From CAVPWP01 sp050789285 (GTDB taxonomy: Bacteria > Pseudomonadota > Alphaproteobacteria > Rhodobacterales > Rhodobacteraceae): a stretch of 64,000 nucleotides of DNA. The notes beneath the pieces are model-generated. The model searched no databases. It saw only the letters and a program-made list of their open reading frames with translations, and was not told the DNA's origin. The DNA is taken from the NCBI RefSeq assembly GCF_050789285.1, contig NZ_JBOUVX010000001.1, positions 186,001-250,000 of the forward strand. The letters are read 5' to 3'. This document shows, one piece after another, positions 41,107 through 49,729 of this stretch (positions are counted from its first letter, which is position 1; every line of letters starts with the position of its first letter). Both the position numbers and the translations under genes were made by a program.

Positions 41107-42365
41107 GCGTTCAGATAGACAGCCTGCCCAATGGCGTCCGTGTCGTCACCGAGCGGATGGAGGGGCTTCAATCCGCCGCGATCGGGCTTTGGGTCAACGT
41201 CGGCGGCCGCCACGAACGGGTCGAGCAGAACGGCATCGCCCATTTCCTTGAACACATGGCCTTCAAGGGCACCGCGCGGCGCAACGCGCTTGAGATCGCG
41301 GAAGCCATCGAGGATGTCGGCGGGCACATCAACGCCTACACCAGCCGTGAGACGACGGCCTATTACGCCCGTGTTCTGGAAGCGGACGTGCCGCTTGCGC
41401 TTGACGTGGTGTCCGACATCGTCCTCAACCCGGTCTTCGATCCGCACGAGATCGAGGTCGAGCGCCACGTGATCCTGCAGGAGATCGGCCAGGCGCTCGA
41501 TACGCCAGACGATATCGTCTTCGACTGGCTGCAGGAGGCCGCCTATCCCGGCCAGCCCATGGGGCGGTCGATCCTGGGTCCCGAGGATTGCGTAAGTCGG
41601 TTCACCCGCGACGACCTTGCCGCTTTCGTGGCCGAACGCTATGCGCCAGGCCAGATGATCCTGGCGGCCGCGGGCGCCGTCGACCATGACGCCATCGTGC
41701 GGCAGGCCGAAGGCATCTTCGGCCATCTGGCCCCGCGCGGCGGTGGCCTGATCGAGCCCGCGCGTTTCGCCGGCGGCGAGATCCGCCGCGACAAGCCGCT
41801 CGAGCAGGTGCATTTCACGCTGGCCTTCGAAAGCCCCGACTACCGCGACCCCGAGATCTATACGGCACAGATCTATGCCACGGCGTTGGGCGGGGGCATG
41901 TCGTCGCGTCTGTTCCAGGAAGCCCGGGAACGTCGGGGGCTGTGCTATTCGATCTTCGCGCAGGCCGGGGCCTATTCGGATTCCGGGATGATGACGATCT
42001 ATGCCGGCACCAGCGGCGAGGATGCGCGCGGCCTGGTCGAGCTGACGATAGACGAACTCAAGCGTGCCGCCCTCGACCTGTCCGAACCCGAGGTCGCCCG
42101 TGCCCGCGCCCAGATGAAGGCCGGGCTGCTGATGGGGCTGGAAAGCCCCTCGTCGCGGGCCGAGCGGCTGGCGCGGCTTCTGGCGATCTGGGACCGTGTG
42201 CCGCCGTTGGAAGAGACGATCGCGCTGATCGACGGGGTCACCACCGCAGGCGTGCGCGACCACGCCGCCGCCATGGTGCGGTCGGGCCGCGCGGCGGTTG
42301 CGCTTTACGGTCCCGTCGGAACCACGCCCGACCTTTCGGAGATCACCGGAAGGCTTGCCGCCTGA
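41103..42365 (+). CDS. M16 family zinc peptidase (processing-peptidase-like)
   Basis: 420 residues. The inverted zinc motif HxxEH is seen in NGIAHFLEHMAFKGT (His47, Glu50, His51), with the distal Glu in the ALDVVSDIVLNPVFDPHEIEVERHVILQEIGQ region. The C-terminal half repeats the fold, with ALGGGMSSRLFQEARERRGLCYSIFA, the glycine-rich substrate loop. It resembles mitochondrial processing peptidase beta and the alphaproteobacterial PqqL/YmxG types. Its substrate is unknown. Translation is coupled to thrC (ATGA-type overlap) and to the following GNAT (TGATG). Confidence 0.92.
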   Translation: MSVQIDSLPNGVRVVTERMEGLQSAAIGLWVNVGGRHERVEQNGIAHFLEHMAFKGTARRNALEIAEAIEDVGGHINAYTSRETTAYYARVLEADVPLALDVVSDIVLNPVFDPHEIEVERHVILQEIGQALDTPDDIVFDWLQEAAYPGQPMGRSILGPEDCVSRFTRDDLAAFVAERYAPGQMILAAAGAVDHDAIVRQAEGIFGHLAPRGGGLIEPARFAGGEIRRDKPLEQVHFTLAFESPDYRDPEIYTAQIYATALGGGMSSRLFQEARERRGLCYSIFAQAGAYSDSGMMTIYAGTSGEDARGLVELTIDELKRAALDLSEPEVARARAQMKAGLLMGLESPSSRAERLARLLAIWDRVPPLEETIALIDGVTTAGVRDHAAAMVRSGRAAVALYGPVGTTPDLSEITGRLAA

Positions 42366-42949
42366 TGCTTGTCCGACGCCGGCGTGTCCGGATCGAGACC
42401 GCGCGGCTGACCCTGCGTCCGCCGGTTCATGCCGACTATCGTGCCTGGGCGGGCCTGCGCGAACAAAGCGCGGGCTTCCTTGTCCCATGGGAGCCGACCT
42501 GGTCGGCCGATCATCTTACGCGCAAGGCCTTCACCAACCGCGTCTACTGGGCGAACCGGTCGATCGCGACCGGGTCCGCGCTGCCGCTGTTTCTCGAACG
42601 GAGGTCCGACAAGGCGCTTCTGGGCGCGATCACGCTGGACAACATCCGTCGCGGCCCGGCGCAGGACGCGACCCTTGGCTACTGGATCGGCGAGCCCTTC
42701 GCGCGGCAGGGCTACATGCGCGAGGCCATCGCGGCGCTGGTGCATCATGCCTTCGAAACGCTCGACCTGTCGCGAATACAGGCCGCCTGCCTGCCCGAGA
42801 ACAAGGCCTCGCGCGGGGTGCTCGAGAAATGCGGCTTCAAGTACGAGGGGGTCGCGCAAAGCTATCTTCAGATCAACGGGCGCTGGCGCAACCACGTGCT
42901 CTATTCGAACCTGCGCGGCGACCGGCGCGGCAAGACGCAGGCGGGGTAG
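42365..42949 (+). CDS. RimJ/RimL-type GNAT acetyltransferase
   Basis: 194 residues. ETARLTLRPPVHADYRAWAGLREQS is the typical RimJ/L opening. LLGAITLDNIRRGPAQDATLGYWIGEPFARQGYMREAIAALVHHAF carries the acetyl-CoA loop (RQGYMREA), and LDLSRIQAACLPENKASRGVLEKCGFKYEGVAQSYLQINGRWRNHVLYS completes the family pattern. Members acetylate N-terminal residues of ribosomal proteins or small amines; the target here is not known. It starts at the ATG overlapping the M16 peptidase stop; the longer frame from 41942 is a shadow. Confidence 0.9.
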   Translation: MLVRRRRVRIETARLTLRPPVHADYRAWAGLREQSAGFLVPWEPTWSADHLTRKAFTNRVYWANRSIATGSALPLFLERRSDKALLGAITLDNIRRGPAQDATLGYWIGEPFARQGYMREAIAALVHHAFETLDLSRIQAACLPENKASRGVLEKCGFKYEGVAQSYLQINGRWRNHVLYSNLRGDRRGKTQAG

Positions 42950-43027
42950 GGCACGCGCGCGCCGTTGTCTTTCGCACGTTCCTCCGGCAGGCTCTCGGCC
43001 CATGCCACGGTCAGGGGAGCCCCAGGA

Positions 43028-43657
43028 ATGTATCTGCCCGCCCATTTCGAAGAGGTTCGCCCCGAGGAAATCGCCGCGGTCATCGAAGCGGCGCCCTTGG
43101 CCTGCATCGTCGCGCAGACGGGCGAGGGGCTGGTCGCGAACCATGTGCCGCTTCTGGCCGCGCCCGATGGCACGCTGATCGGCCATGTGGCGCTGGCGAA
43201 CGACATGCACCGGCTGATCCCCGACGGAGAGGAGGTTCTGGCGATCTTCCGCGGCGAGGATGCCTATGTTTCGCCGAACTTCTACCCCAGCAAGCCCGAG
43301 CATCATCGCCACGTGCCCACCTGGAACTATCAGGTGGTTCACATCCACGGCGCGATCACCTTTCAGCACGACGCCCACGCCAAGCGCGCGGCGGTCGGCC
43401 TTCTGACCCGCACGCACGAGCGTCGGCTGAACGGGGCGCAGGCCTGGAGGATGGCGGACGCCCCGCCCGACTACATGGACCAGATGCTGGGCAACATCGT
43501 CGCCTTCCGCATCGCGCCCAGGCGGACGCTGGCCAAGTCGAAGCTCAGCCAGAACCGCGAGGAGCGCGACTATCGCGGCGCAATCGACGGCCTGCGCGCC
43601 AGCGGGCACGCGACGATGGCACGCCGCATGGCGCAGCGATTGCCCGATGCCGAGTGA
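43028..43657 (+). CDS. FMN-binding PaiB-like protein
   Basis: 209 residues starting MYLPAHFEEVRPEEIAAVI. The split-barrel flavin-binding fold of the PaiB/negative transcriptional regulator family is recognised by VANHVPLLAAPDGTLIGHVALANDMH, AYVSPNFYPSKPEHHRHVPTWNYQVVHIHG and the C-terminal MLGNIVAFRI...LSQNREERDYRGAIDGL. In Bacillus, PaiB belongs to a sporulation and protease regulator pair, but in Proteobacteria the role is unclear, so I do not claim regulation. It stands 78 bases after the GNAT gene. Confidence 0.88.
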   Translation: MYLPAHFEEVRPEEIAAVIEAAPLACIVAQTGEGLVANHVPLLAAPDGTLIGHVALANDMHRLIPDGEEVLAIFRGEDAYVSPNFYPSKPEHHRHVPTWNYQVVHIHGAITFQHDAHAKRAAVGLLTRTHERRLNGAQAWRMADAPPDYMDQMLGNIVAFRIAPRRTLAKSKLSQNREERDYRGAIDGLRASGHATMARRMAQRLPDAE

Positions 43658-43706
43658 CCGGCACGGTCCCCCTGTTCTTCGCCAAATCCGCGCTATCTTC
43701 CCTGCC

Positions 43707-44543
43707 ATGACGCCGTTCCGCGCCCTTGTCGCGGTCGCCGCGCTGGTCATGGCCTTTCCCGCCGCCGCGCAGGACCGCCGCCCGAGCCACTGCATCGCCA
43801 TCGCCGATGCAGCGCCGGGGATCGAGTATCTGCACAAGGCCAGTTTCCGGGAACCGCCCGCCGACGAGTTCACCGTGCGGATCAGCTATGTCGACCACGC
43901 GATGTTCCTCATCCAGAGCGCGGGCGGGCTGTCGGCCGTGACCGATTATTCGGGGTTCATCGGACCTGTCGATTTCGTGCCCGACGTGGTCACCATGAAC
44001 AACGCCCACTCGACCCACTGGACCAGCGTCCCCGACCCGCGAATCCCCCATGTCCTGCCGGGCTGGGCCGACTTCGGCGCGGCCGCCGATCACGCGCTTG
44101 ATCTTGACGAAATGTACGTTCGCAACGTGCCCACCGACGTGCGGTCGGGCTTCGGCGACGGCGTGCGCGAGAACGGCAACTCGATCTTCGTGTTCGAGGT
44201 CGCCGGCCTGTGCATCGGGCACCTGGGACACTTGCACCACGAACCGGACGATGCGCAGTACGCCGCCCTTGGACGCCTCGACGTGGTCATGGCGGCGGTC
44301 GATGGCGGGCTGACGCTTGACCTGCCCACCATGATCCGCGTGCTCGACCGGCTGCGGTCGTCTGTGGTGATCCCGATGCACTGGTTCGGACCATCCTCGC
44401 TCGAGCGGTTCCTGTCCGGGATGGCGGCCGAGGGCTTCGTGGTCGAGCGCGATCTGGGCACCTCGATCGAGGTGTCGCTGCGCACGTTGCCGTCGCAGCC
44501 CACGGTCATGGTGCTCCAGCCGCGCTATCTGGCCGACGACTGA
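43707..44543 (+). CDS. Exported metallo-beta-lactamase-fold protein
   Basis: 278 residues. MTPFRALVAVAALVMAFPAAAQ is a signal peptide, so the protein is periplasmic; the frame upstream to 43647 would spoil it. A UlaG-like MBL fold is suggested by ISYVDHAMFLIQSAGGLSAVTDYSG, TMNNAHSTHWTSVPDP, IGHLGHLHHEPDD and VVIPMHWFGP. The standard HxHxDH box is not complete (NAHSTHW), so metal content and activity are uncertain. It starts 49 bases after the PaiB-like gene. Confidence 0.8.
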   Translation: MTPFRALVAVAALVMAFPAAAQDRRPSHCIAIADAAPGIEYLHKASFREPPADEFTVRISYVDHAMFLIQSAGGLSAVTDYSGFIGPVDFVPDVVTMNNAHSTHWTSVPDPRIPHVLPGWADFGAAADHALDLDEMYVRNVPTDVRSGFGDGVRENGNSIFVFEVAGLCIGHLGHLHHEPDDAQYAALGRLDVVMAAVDGGLTLDLPTMIRVLDRLRSSVVIPMHWFGPSSLERFLSGMAAEGFVVERDLGTSIEVSLRTLPSQPTVMVLQPRYLADD

Positions 44544-44581
44544 GCCTTGCAGGCGACCCGGGCGCACTGTTTGATGGCGCC

Positions 44582-45997
44582 ATGCTGAGGGATCTTTCCC
44601 CCGCTCTGTTGGCCGAACTGGGCGCGCGTCTGCGCGATGACACGCTGCGCCCGGTCGAGCCCCGATATCTGGAAGAGCCGCGCGGACGTTACCACGGCCG
44701 CGCCGCCGCCGTTGCCGCGCCGCGCACGCCCGCCGAGGTCGCCGAGATCCTGCGCTTCGCCGGCGAGGCGCGCATCGCGGTCGTGCCCTATGGCGGGGGC
44801 ACGGGTCTGGTCGCCGGCCAGATCGCCGAAGGCGGTCCTCTGCCGCTTCTGCTGTCGCTGGAACGGATGCGGGCGATCCGCACCGTCCACGCCGAGGAAG
44901 CCGTGCTGGTGGCCGAAGCCGGCGCCCCGGTTGCCACCGTGCAGGAGGCCGTGCGCGAGGCGGGGCTGCTTTTCCCCTTGTCCTACGGCTCGGAAGGGAC
45001 GGCGCAGATCGGTGCGGCGCTGGCGGTGAATTCGGGCGGCACCGGCGTCCTGCGCTATGGCAACGCGCGCGAACTGTGCCTGGGCGTCGAGGCGGTGCTG
45101 CCCGACGGCAGCATCCACCACGGGCTGAAGCGGCTGCGCAAGGACAACACGGGCTACGATCTGAGGGGCCTTCTCATCGGGTCCGAGGGGACGCTTGGCG
45201 TCATCACCGCCGCCGCCCTGCGGCTGTTCCCGCGCCCCGAGCGTCAGGCGGCCGCACTTCTGTCGGTGGCCTCGCCCGAGGCGGCGCTGACGCTTCTGAA
45301 CCGCGCGCGCGACCGGGTGGGCGAAGCCGTCTCGGCCTTCGAGTTGCTGTCCGGTACCGGCCTGCGCTTCCTGTCGGAAGCGGGCATGGCCGCGCGCTGG
45401 CCGCTGGCGGATGTGCCCGCCTGGGCGGTGCTGATCGACCTTGGCACCGGCGCCGGAAGCGATCCCGGCGCGGCGCTTGAAGCCCTCTTCGAAGCGGCGC
45501 TTGAGGACGGACTGGCGGTCGACGGGCTTCTGTCGCAGTCCGAGGCGCAGCGTGCCGCCTTCTGGACCCTGCGCGAGGCCATTCCCGAAGCGAATCGCAA
45601 GATCGGCGCGGTCGCCTCGCACGACATCTCTCTCCCGCTGGGCGAGATCGCGCGCTTCATCGCCGAGACGACACCGGCGATCGAGGCGATGGGGGCCCTT
45701 CGCGTCAACACCTTCGGCCATCTTGGAGACGGCAACCTGCACTTCAACGTCTTCCCCGCATCCGGCCGCCGGCGGGAGGAGTTCGACGACCTCCGCGCCG
45801 CGGTGACCGAGGTCATCCACGCCCGCACCGTCGCATTGGGTGGGTCGTTCAGCGCCGAGCACGGCATCGGCCGGCTCAAGGTCGGTGATCTCGAACGCTG
45901 GGGCGACCCCGCGAAACTGGCCGCCATGCGGGCGATCAAGGCCGCGCTCGATCCGTACGGCATCATGAATCCCGGCGCGGTCCTGCGCCTGCGCTGA
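44582..45997 (+). CDS. FAD-linked oxidase of the glycolate/D-lactate dehydrogenase (GlcD) family
   Basis: 471 residues. The FAD-binding type 4 (PCMH) domain has VVPYGGGTGLVAGQ, LSYGSEGTAQIGAALAVNSGGTGVLRYGNAR and LLIGSEGTLGVITAAALRLFP. The C-terminal FAD oxidase domain ends in GDGNLHFNVF, FSAEHGIGRLKVGDLERW and LDPYGIMNPGAVL, the family signature. Such enzymes oxidise D-2-hydroxy acids such as D-lactate, glycolate or D-2-hydroxyglutarate. No GlcE or GlcF neighbour is present, so a single-chain D-lactate or D-2-hydroxyglutarate dehydrogenase is more likely than glycolate oxidase. Confidence 0.9.
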   Translation: MLRDLSPALLAELGARLRDDTLRPVEPRYLEEPRGRYHGRAAAVAAPRTPAEVAEILRFAGEARIAVVPYGGGTGLVAGQIAEGGPLPLLLSLERMRAIRTVHAEEAVLVAEAGAPVATVQEAVREAGLLFPLSYGSEGTAQIGAALAVNSGGTGVLRYGNARELCLGVEAVLPDGSIHHGLKRLRKDNTGYDLRGLLIGSEGTLGVITAAALRLFPRPERQAAALLSVASPEAALTLLNRARDRVGEAVSAFELLSGTGLRFLSEAGMAARWPLADVPAWAVLIDLGTGAGSDPGAALEALFEAALEDGLAVDGLLSQSEAQRAAFWTLREAIPEANRKIGAVASHDISLPLGEIARFIAETTPAIEAMGALRVNTFGHLGDGNLHFNVFPASGRRREEFDDLRAAVTEVIHARTVALGGSFSAEHGIGRLKVGDLERWGDPAKLAAMRAIKAALDPYGIMNPGAVLRLR

Positions 45998-45999
45998 CT

Positions 46000-46023
46000 C
46001 TATTTCGATGAATGCCGAAATAG
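46000..46023 (+). promoter_or_regulatory. Inverted-repeat operator before the ArsR-type gene
   Basis: CTATTTCG (46000-46007) and CGAAATAG (46016-46023) are perfect 8-bp inverted half-sites separated by 8 bases. The element is AT-rich against its surroundings and lies 37 bases upstream of the arsR-type start. Its size and placement fit an autoregulatory operator for the winged-helix dimer encoded next to it. Confidence 0.75.
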
Positions 46024-46060
46024 TCTTGTCGGAAATCCGTCGCCGTGCGATCCCGCGCAC

Positions 46061-46360
46061 ATGGATCTTGACGCCCTTGCCCTTCGCCTTGCTGCACTGG
46101 GAAATCCGACCCGCCTTGCCGCCTTCCGGGCACTGGTCCGCGCGGGCCCGGCCGGGCTTGCCACCGGGGCGCTTCAGGCGCGTCTGGGCCTGCCGGCCTC
46201 GACGTTGACGCATCACCTTGCGCATCTTCTGAAGGTCGGCCTTGTCACGCAGGAACGGCACGGCACGACGCTGATCTGTCGGGCCGATTTCGAGGGCATC
46301 GACGCCGTCGTTACAAGCCTCCGGTCCGAGTGCTGCGCCGACATGGGGCAGTCCGAGTGA
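46061..46360 (+). CDS. ArsR/SmtB-family transcriptional regulator
   Basis: 99 residues. The winged-helix core is clear: LALRLAALGNPTRLAAFRALVRAGPAGLATGALQARLGLPASTLTHHLAHLLKVGLVTQERHGTTLICRAD, with helix-turn-helix LGLPASTLTHHLAHLLKVGL. A Cys pair occurs near the C-terminus (SECCADMG), which could bind a metalloid or thiol-reactive ligand; no Cys pair sits in the recognition helix as in classic ArsR. It is preceded by a perfect inverted repeat (46000-46023) and overlaps the MFS gene by 4 bases, so it likely represses itself and the exporter. Confidence 0.9.
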   Translation: MDLDALALRLAALGNPTRLAAFRALVRAGPAGLATGALQARLGLPASTLTHHLAHLLKVGLVTQERHGTTLICRADFEGIDAVVTSLRSECCADMGQSE

Positions 46361-47547
46361 ACCCCGTCCTTGCGCTGGGCCTCACGCAGATCATCGGCTA
46401 CGGCGCGCTTTACTATGCCTTCCCGATCCTCGCACCCGCGGTCGCCCAGACCTTCGGCCGGCCCGAGGCGCATCTTTACGCCGTCTTTTCCGCGGGTCTG
46501 CTTGTCGGTGGCTTCGCGGCGGTCGAGGCGGGGCGTCTGATGGACCGGATCGGCGCGCCGCGCCTGATGGCGGCGGGAAGCCTTCTGGCGGCCGCCTGCC
46601 TGTGGCTTATGGCAGCGGCGCCCAGCTTTGCGGTCTGGGCCGTCGCCGTGATCCTGACCGAGGTCGTGGCGGTCGCCGTCCTCTACGACGCGGCGTTCGC
46701 GGCGCTTGCACAACTGCGCGGGGCGGGCGCGCGGCGGGCGATCACCCGGCTGACGCTGATCGCCGGCTTCGCGTCGACCGTCTTCTGGCCGCTTGCGGCC
46801 TGGCTCGACGCGGCGGTGGGCTGGCGCGCGACCTACGCGATCTTCGGCACGCTGCACCTCACGATTGGCGCGGGCCTGCACCTGTGGCTTGTCCGCCAAT
46901 CGCCACTGGTGGGTGACGGCCCCCTCCCGCAGCGGCCGGTCCCCGAGGCCGTGCCGCTGCCGCCTGCCGAGGTCGATCACGCCTTCCGCGCCGTCGCCGT
47001 CAGCTTCGCGCTGTCCGGGGCGCTGGTGTCGGCCTTCGGGGTGCACATGGTGCCAGTCCTTGCCGCGTCCGGGTTGGCCGGTCAGGCGACGCTGGCGGCG
47101 ATGCTGGTCGGGCCGGCGCAGGTGGGGATCCGACTGGTCGACGCGCTGTTCTTCGGCCGGCTTCACCCGCTGACGGTGGCCGCGATCTCGGCGGCGGCCC
47201 TGCCGCTGTCGGCGGTGGGCCTGATCGCAGGGGCGCCGGTCTGGCTGGCCGGCATCCTCTTTGCGTCGCTTTTCGGGGTGGGGCAGGGGCTTGCCAGCAT
47301 CGTGCGCGGCACGGTGCCGCTGGCGCTGTTCGGGCGGGCGGGATACGGCGCGCGGCTTGGTCGGCTGGCGCTGGTGCGCACCATCGCCTCGGCCGGCGCG
47401 CCCTTCGCCTTCGCGGCTGCCGGGGCGTCGCTGGGATGGACGGGCGCACTTTGGCTTTTCGCGCTTCTCGGGGTGGTGGCGGCGGTGCCGCTTGTTCACC
47501 TTCGGGCCAGGCTGGCGTCGGCGGGCAGGCTGCGACCCTTGCGCTGA
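46357..47547 (+). CDS. MFS transporter under ArsR-type control
   Basis: 396 residues starting with GTG at 46357, overlapping the regulator stop (GTGA). About twelve hydrophobic segments are visible. The MFS loop 2-3 signature appears as EAGRLMDRIGAPRLM. It begins NPVLALGLTQIIGYGALYYAFPILAP, a start seen in a clade of MFS permeases often found with ArsR regulators. The substrate is unknown; an arsenical or another metalloid is possible because of the regulator. It ends at the convergent apt gene with about 130 bases between. Confidence 0.87.
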   Translation: MNPVLALGLTQIIGYGALYYAFPILAPAVAQTFGRPEAHLYAVFSAGLLVGGFAAVEAGRLMDRIGAPRLMAAGSLLAAACLWLMAAAPSFAVWAVAVILTEVVAVAVLYDAAFAALAQLRGAGARRAITRLTLIAGFASTVFWPLAAWLDAAVGWRATYAIFGTLHLTIGAGLHLWLVRQSPLVGDGPLPQRPVPEAVPLPPAEVDHAFRAVAVSFALSGALVSAFGVHMVPVLAASGLAGQATLAAMLVGPAQVGIRLVDALFFGRLHPLTVAAISAAALPLSAVGLIAGAPVWLAGILFASLFGVGQGLASIVRGTVPLALFGRAGYGARLGRLALVRTIASAGAPFAFAAAGASLGWTGALWLFALLGVVAAVPLVHLRARLASAGRLRPLR

Positions 47548-47679
47548 GCAAGGCGCCCCGCCGATCAGGGACCGGCAGGGCGATGATCACTCGTCACTCG
47601 CACGGAGGGGGCCGCGCTCAAACAGGCCCGATCCCGTCGGGCTTCGTGACGAATACGCGCGGAATGGTTAATGGGGGGT

Positions 47680-48228
47680 TCACGCGCCGTCGAACTCGCA
47701 CAGGACGTGCACCTCCATCCCCATGGCTTCGAGATGACGCCGGCCGCCCAGCTCGGGCAGGTCGACGATGAAGGCGCAGCCCACGATCTGCGCGCCCAGC
47801 CGCTCCAGCAACCGGATGCCCGCCCCGGCGGTGCCACCGGTGGCCAGAAGGTCGTCGACCAGCAGCACCTTCTCGCCCGGCTGCACGGCGTCGTCATGGA
47901 TTTCCATGATCGCCTCGCCGTATTCCAGCTGGTATTCCTCAGAGATCGTGGCCCCGGGCAGCTTGCCCTTCTTGCGGATCGGCACGAAGCCCACCGACAA
48001 CTGGTGCGCGATGGCCCCGCCGATGATGAATCCCCGCGCCTCGAGCCCCGCGACCTTGTCGATCCGCTCGCCGGCATAGGGGTGCAGCATCTGGTCGATG
48101 CACATTCGGAAGCCGCGCGCATCGGCGAAAAGCGTGGTCACGTCGCGGAACATGATCCCCTCGTGGGGGAAATCCACGATCGTGCGGATATAGTCCTTCA
48201 CGGCCTTGCGGGGGGCGCTGTCCTTCAT
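47680..48228 (-). CDS. apt: Adenine phosphoribosyltransferase
   Basis: 182 residues starting MKDSAPRKAVKDYIRTIVDFPHEGIMFRDVTTLF, the conserved APRT opening. The PRPP-binding motif is VLLVDDLLATGGTAGAGI, and GLEARGFIIGGAIAHQL and KLPGATISEEYQLEYG are typical. It converts adenine and PRPP to AMP. The gene follows mtnP on the same strand after 46 bases; mtnP releases adenine, so the two form a salvage pair. The frame extending to 48402 is rejected. Confidence 0.95.
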   Translation of the reverse strand: MKDSAPRKAVKDYIRTIVDFPHEGIMFRDVTTLFADARGFRMCIDQMLHPYAGERIDKVAGLEARGFIIGGAIAHQLSVGFVPIRKKGKLPGATISEEYQLEYGEAIMEIHDDAVQPGEKVLLVDDLLATGGTAGAGIRLLERLGAQIVGCAFIVDLPELGGRRHLEAMGMEVHVLCEFDGA

Positions 48229-48274
48229 CGTCGGGTCTCCGTGTCGGTGGTTGCGCGATCCGCGCGGCCTTGCA

Positions 48275-49147
<873 letters not shown>

Positions 49148-49241
49148 GGACGGGGTCCTTCTGACACGGCTCGCCGCAGGGTTGCACGCCGAAGGGTTGT
49201 CCGGCGGCGCCCGGAAAGCAAGCCCCGGCGCAGGTCATCCG

Positions 49242-49640
49242 TCACTTCGGAAGTCGGTCGGCTTTCCGACGCACAAGGACGCTGCGCAGGTCGTGCATGG
49301 CCATCAGCAGTCGGTCGGTCAGCGCGTCGAGCTCGGCATCGGTCGCGCGGCTTTGCGCCCAGTGCGCGGCAAGGTTCAGCCGGTCGATCGTCGCCTCGAT
49401 CTCGTCCGCCTCGCGGCGGGCAAGCGTGTCGCGGCGCGCCACGATCCAGTCGTCGATCGCGGTGCGGTCGACCTCGGTCAGCGTCCGCCCGCCCTGAGGC
49501 TTCACCTCACCGCTGCGCAGGTTGAGGCTGGCGATCGGCTCCATCTCGATCCGGCCAAGGCGGTTCTCGGTCGTCACGCGGAAGACCGTCGCGCCGTTTT
49601 CACGGATCCGAAAGAAATACGGGGGCAGGGCGATGCTCAT
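49242..49640 (-). CDS. Conserved hypothetical protein, 132 residues
   Basis: I do not recognise a family. The N-terminus MSIALPPYFFRIRENGATVFRVTTENRLGRIEMEPIA looks like a small beta-sheet, followed by IASLNLRSGEVKPQGGRTLTEVD and a long helical C-terminus with many charged residues (AIDDWIVARRDTLARREADEIEATIDRL). No signal peptide or membrane span. It stands alone on the minus strand, between hrpB and mtnP, separated by about 90 bases on each side. Its codon use matches its neighbours, so it is likely a real gene of the core genome. Confidence 0.75.
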   Translation of the reverse strand: MSIALPPYFFRIRENGATVFRVTTENRLGRIEMEPIASLNLRSGEVKPQGGRTLTEVDRTAIDDWIVARRDTLARREADEIEATIDRLNLAAHWAQSRATDAELDALTDRLLMAMHDLRSVLVRRKADRLPK

Positions 49641-49729
49641 GCCCCTTTGTCAGACGGGTCGGCCGGTGATTCAAGAGGCTGCGATGCAAGGGCTGCGATG
49701 CAAGGTCCGGGTCCGCGCGCGACGGACCC

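Noticed and set aside
47667..47682. CtrA-like TTAA-N7-TTCA between the MFS and apt genes
   Set aside because: The second half-site is imperfect, and it lies between two convergent stop codons where no promoter is expected.
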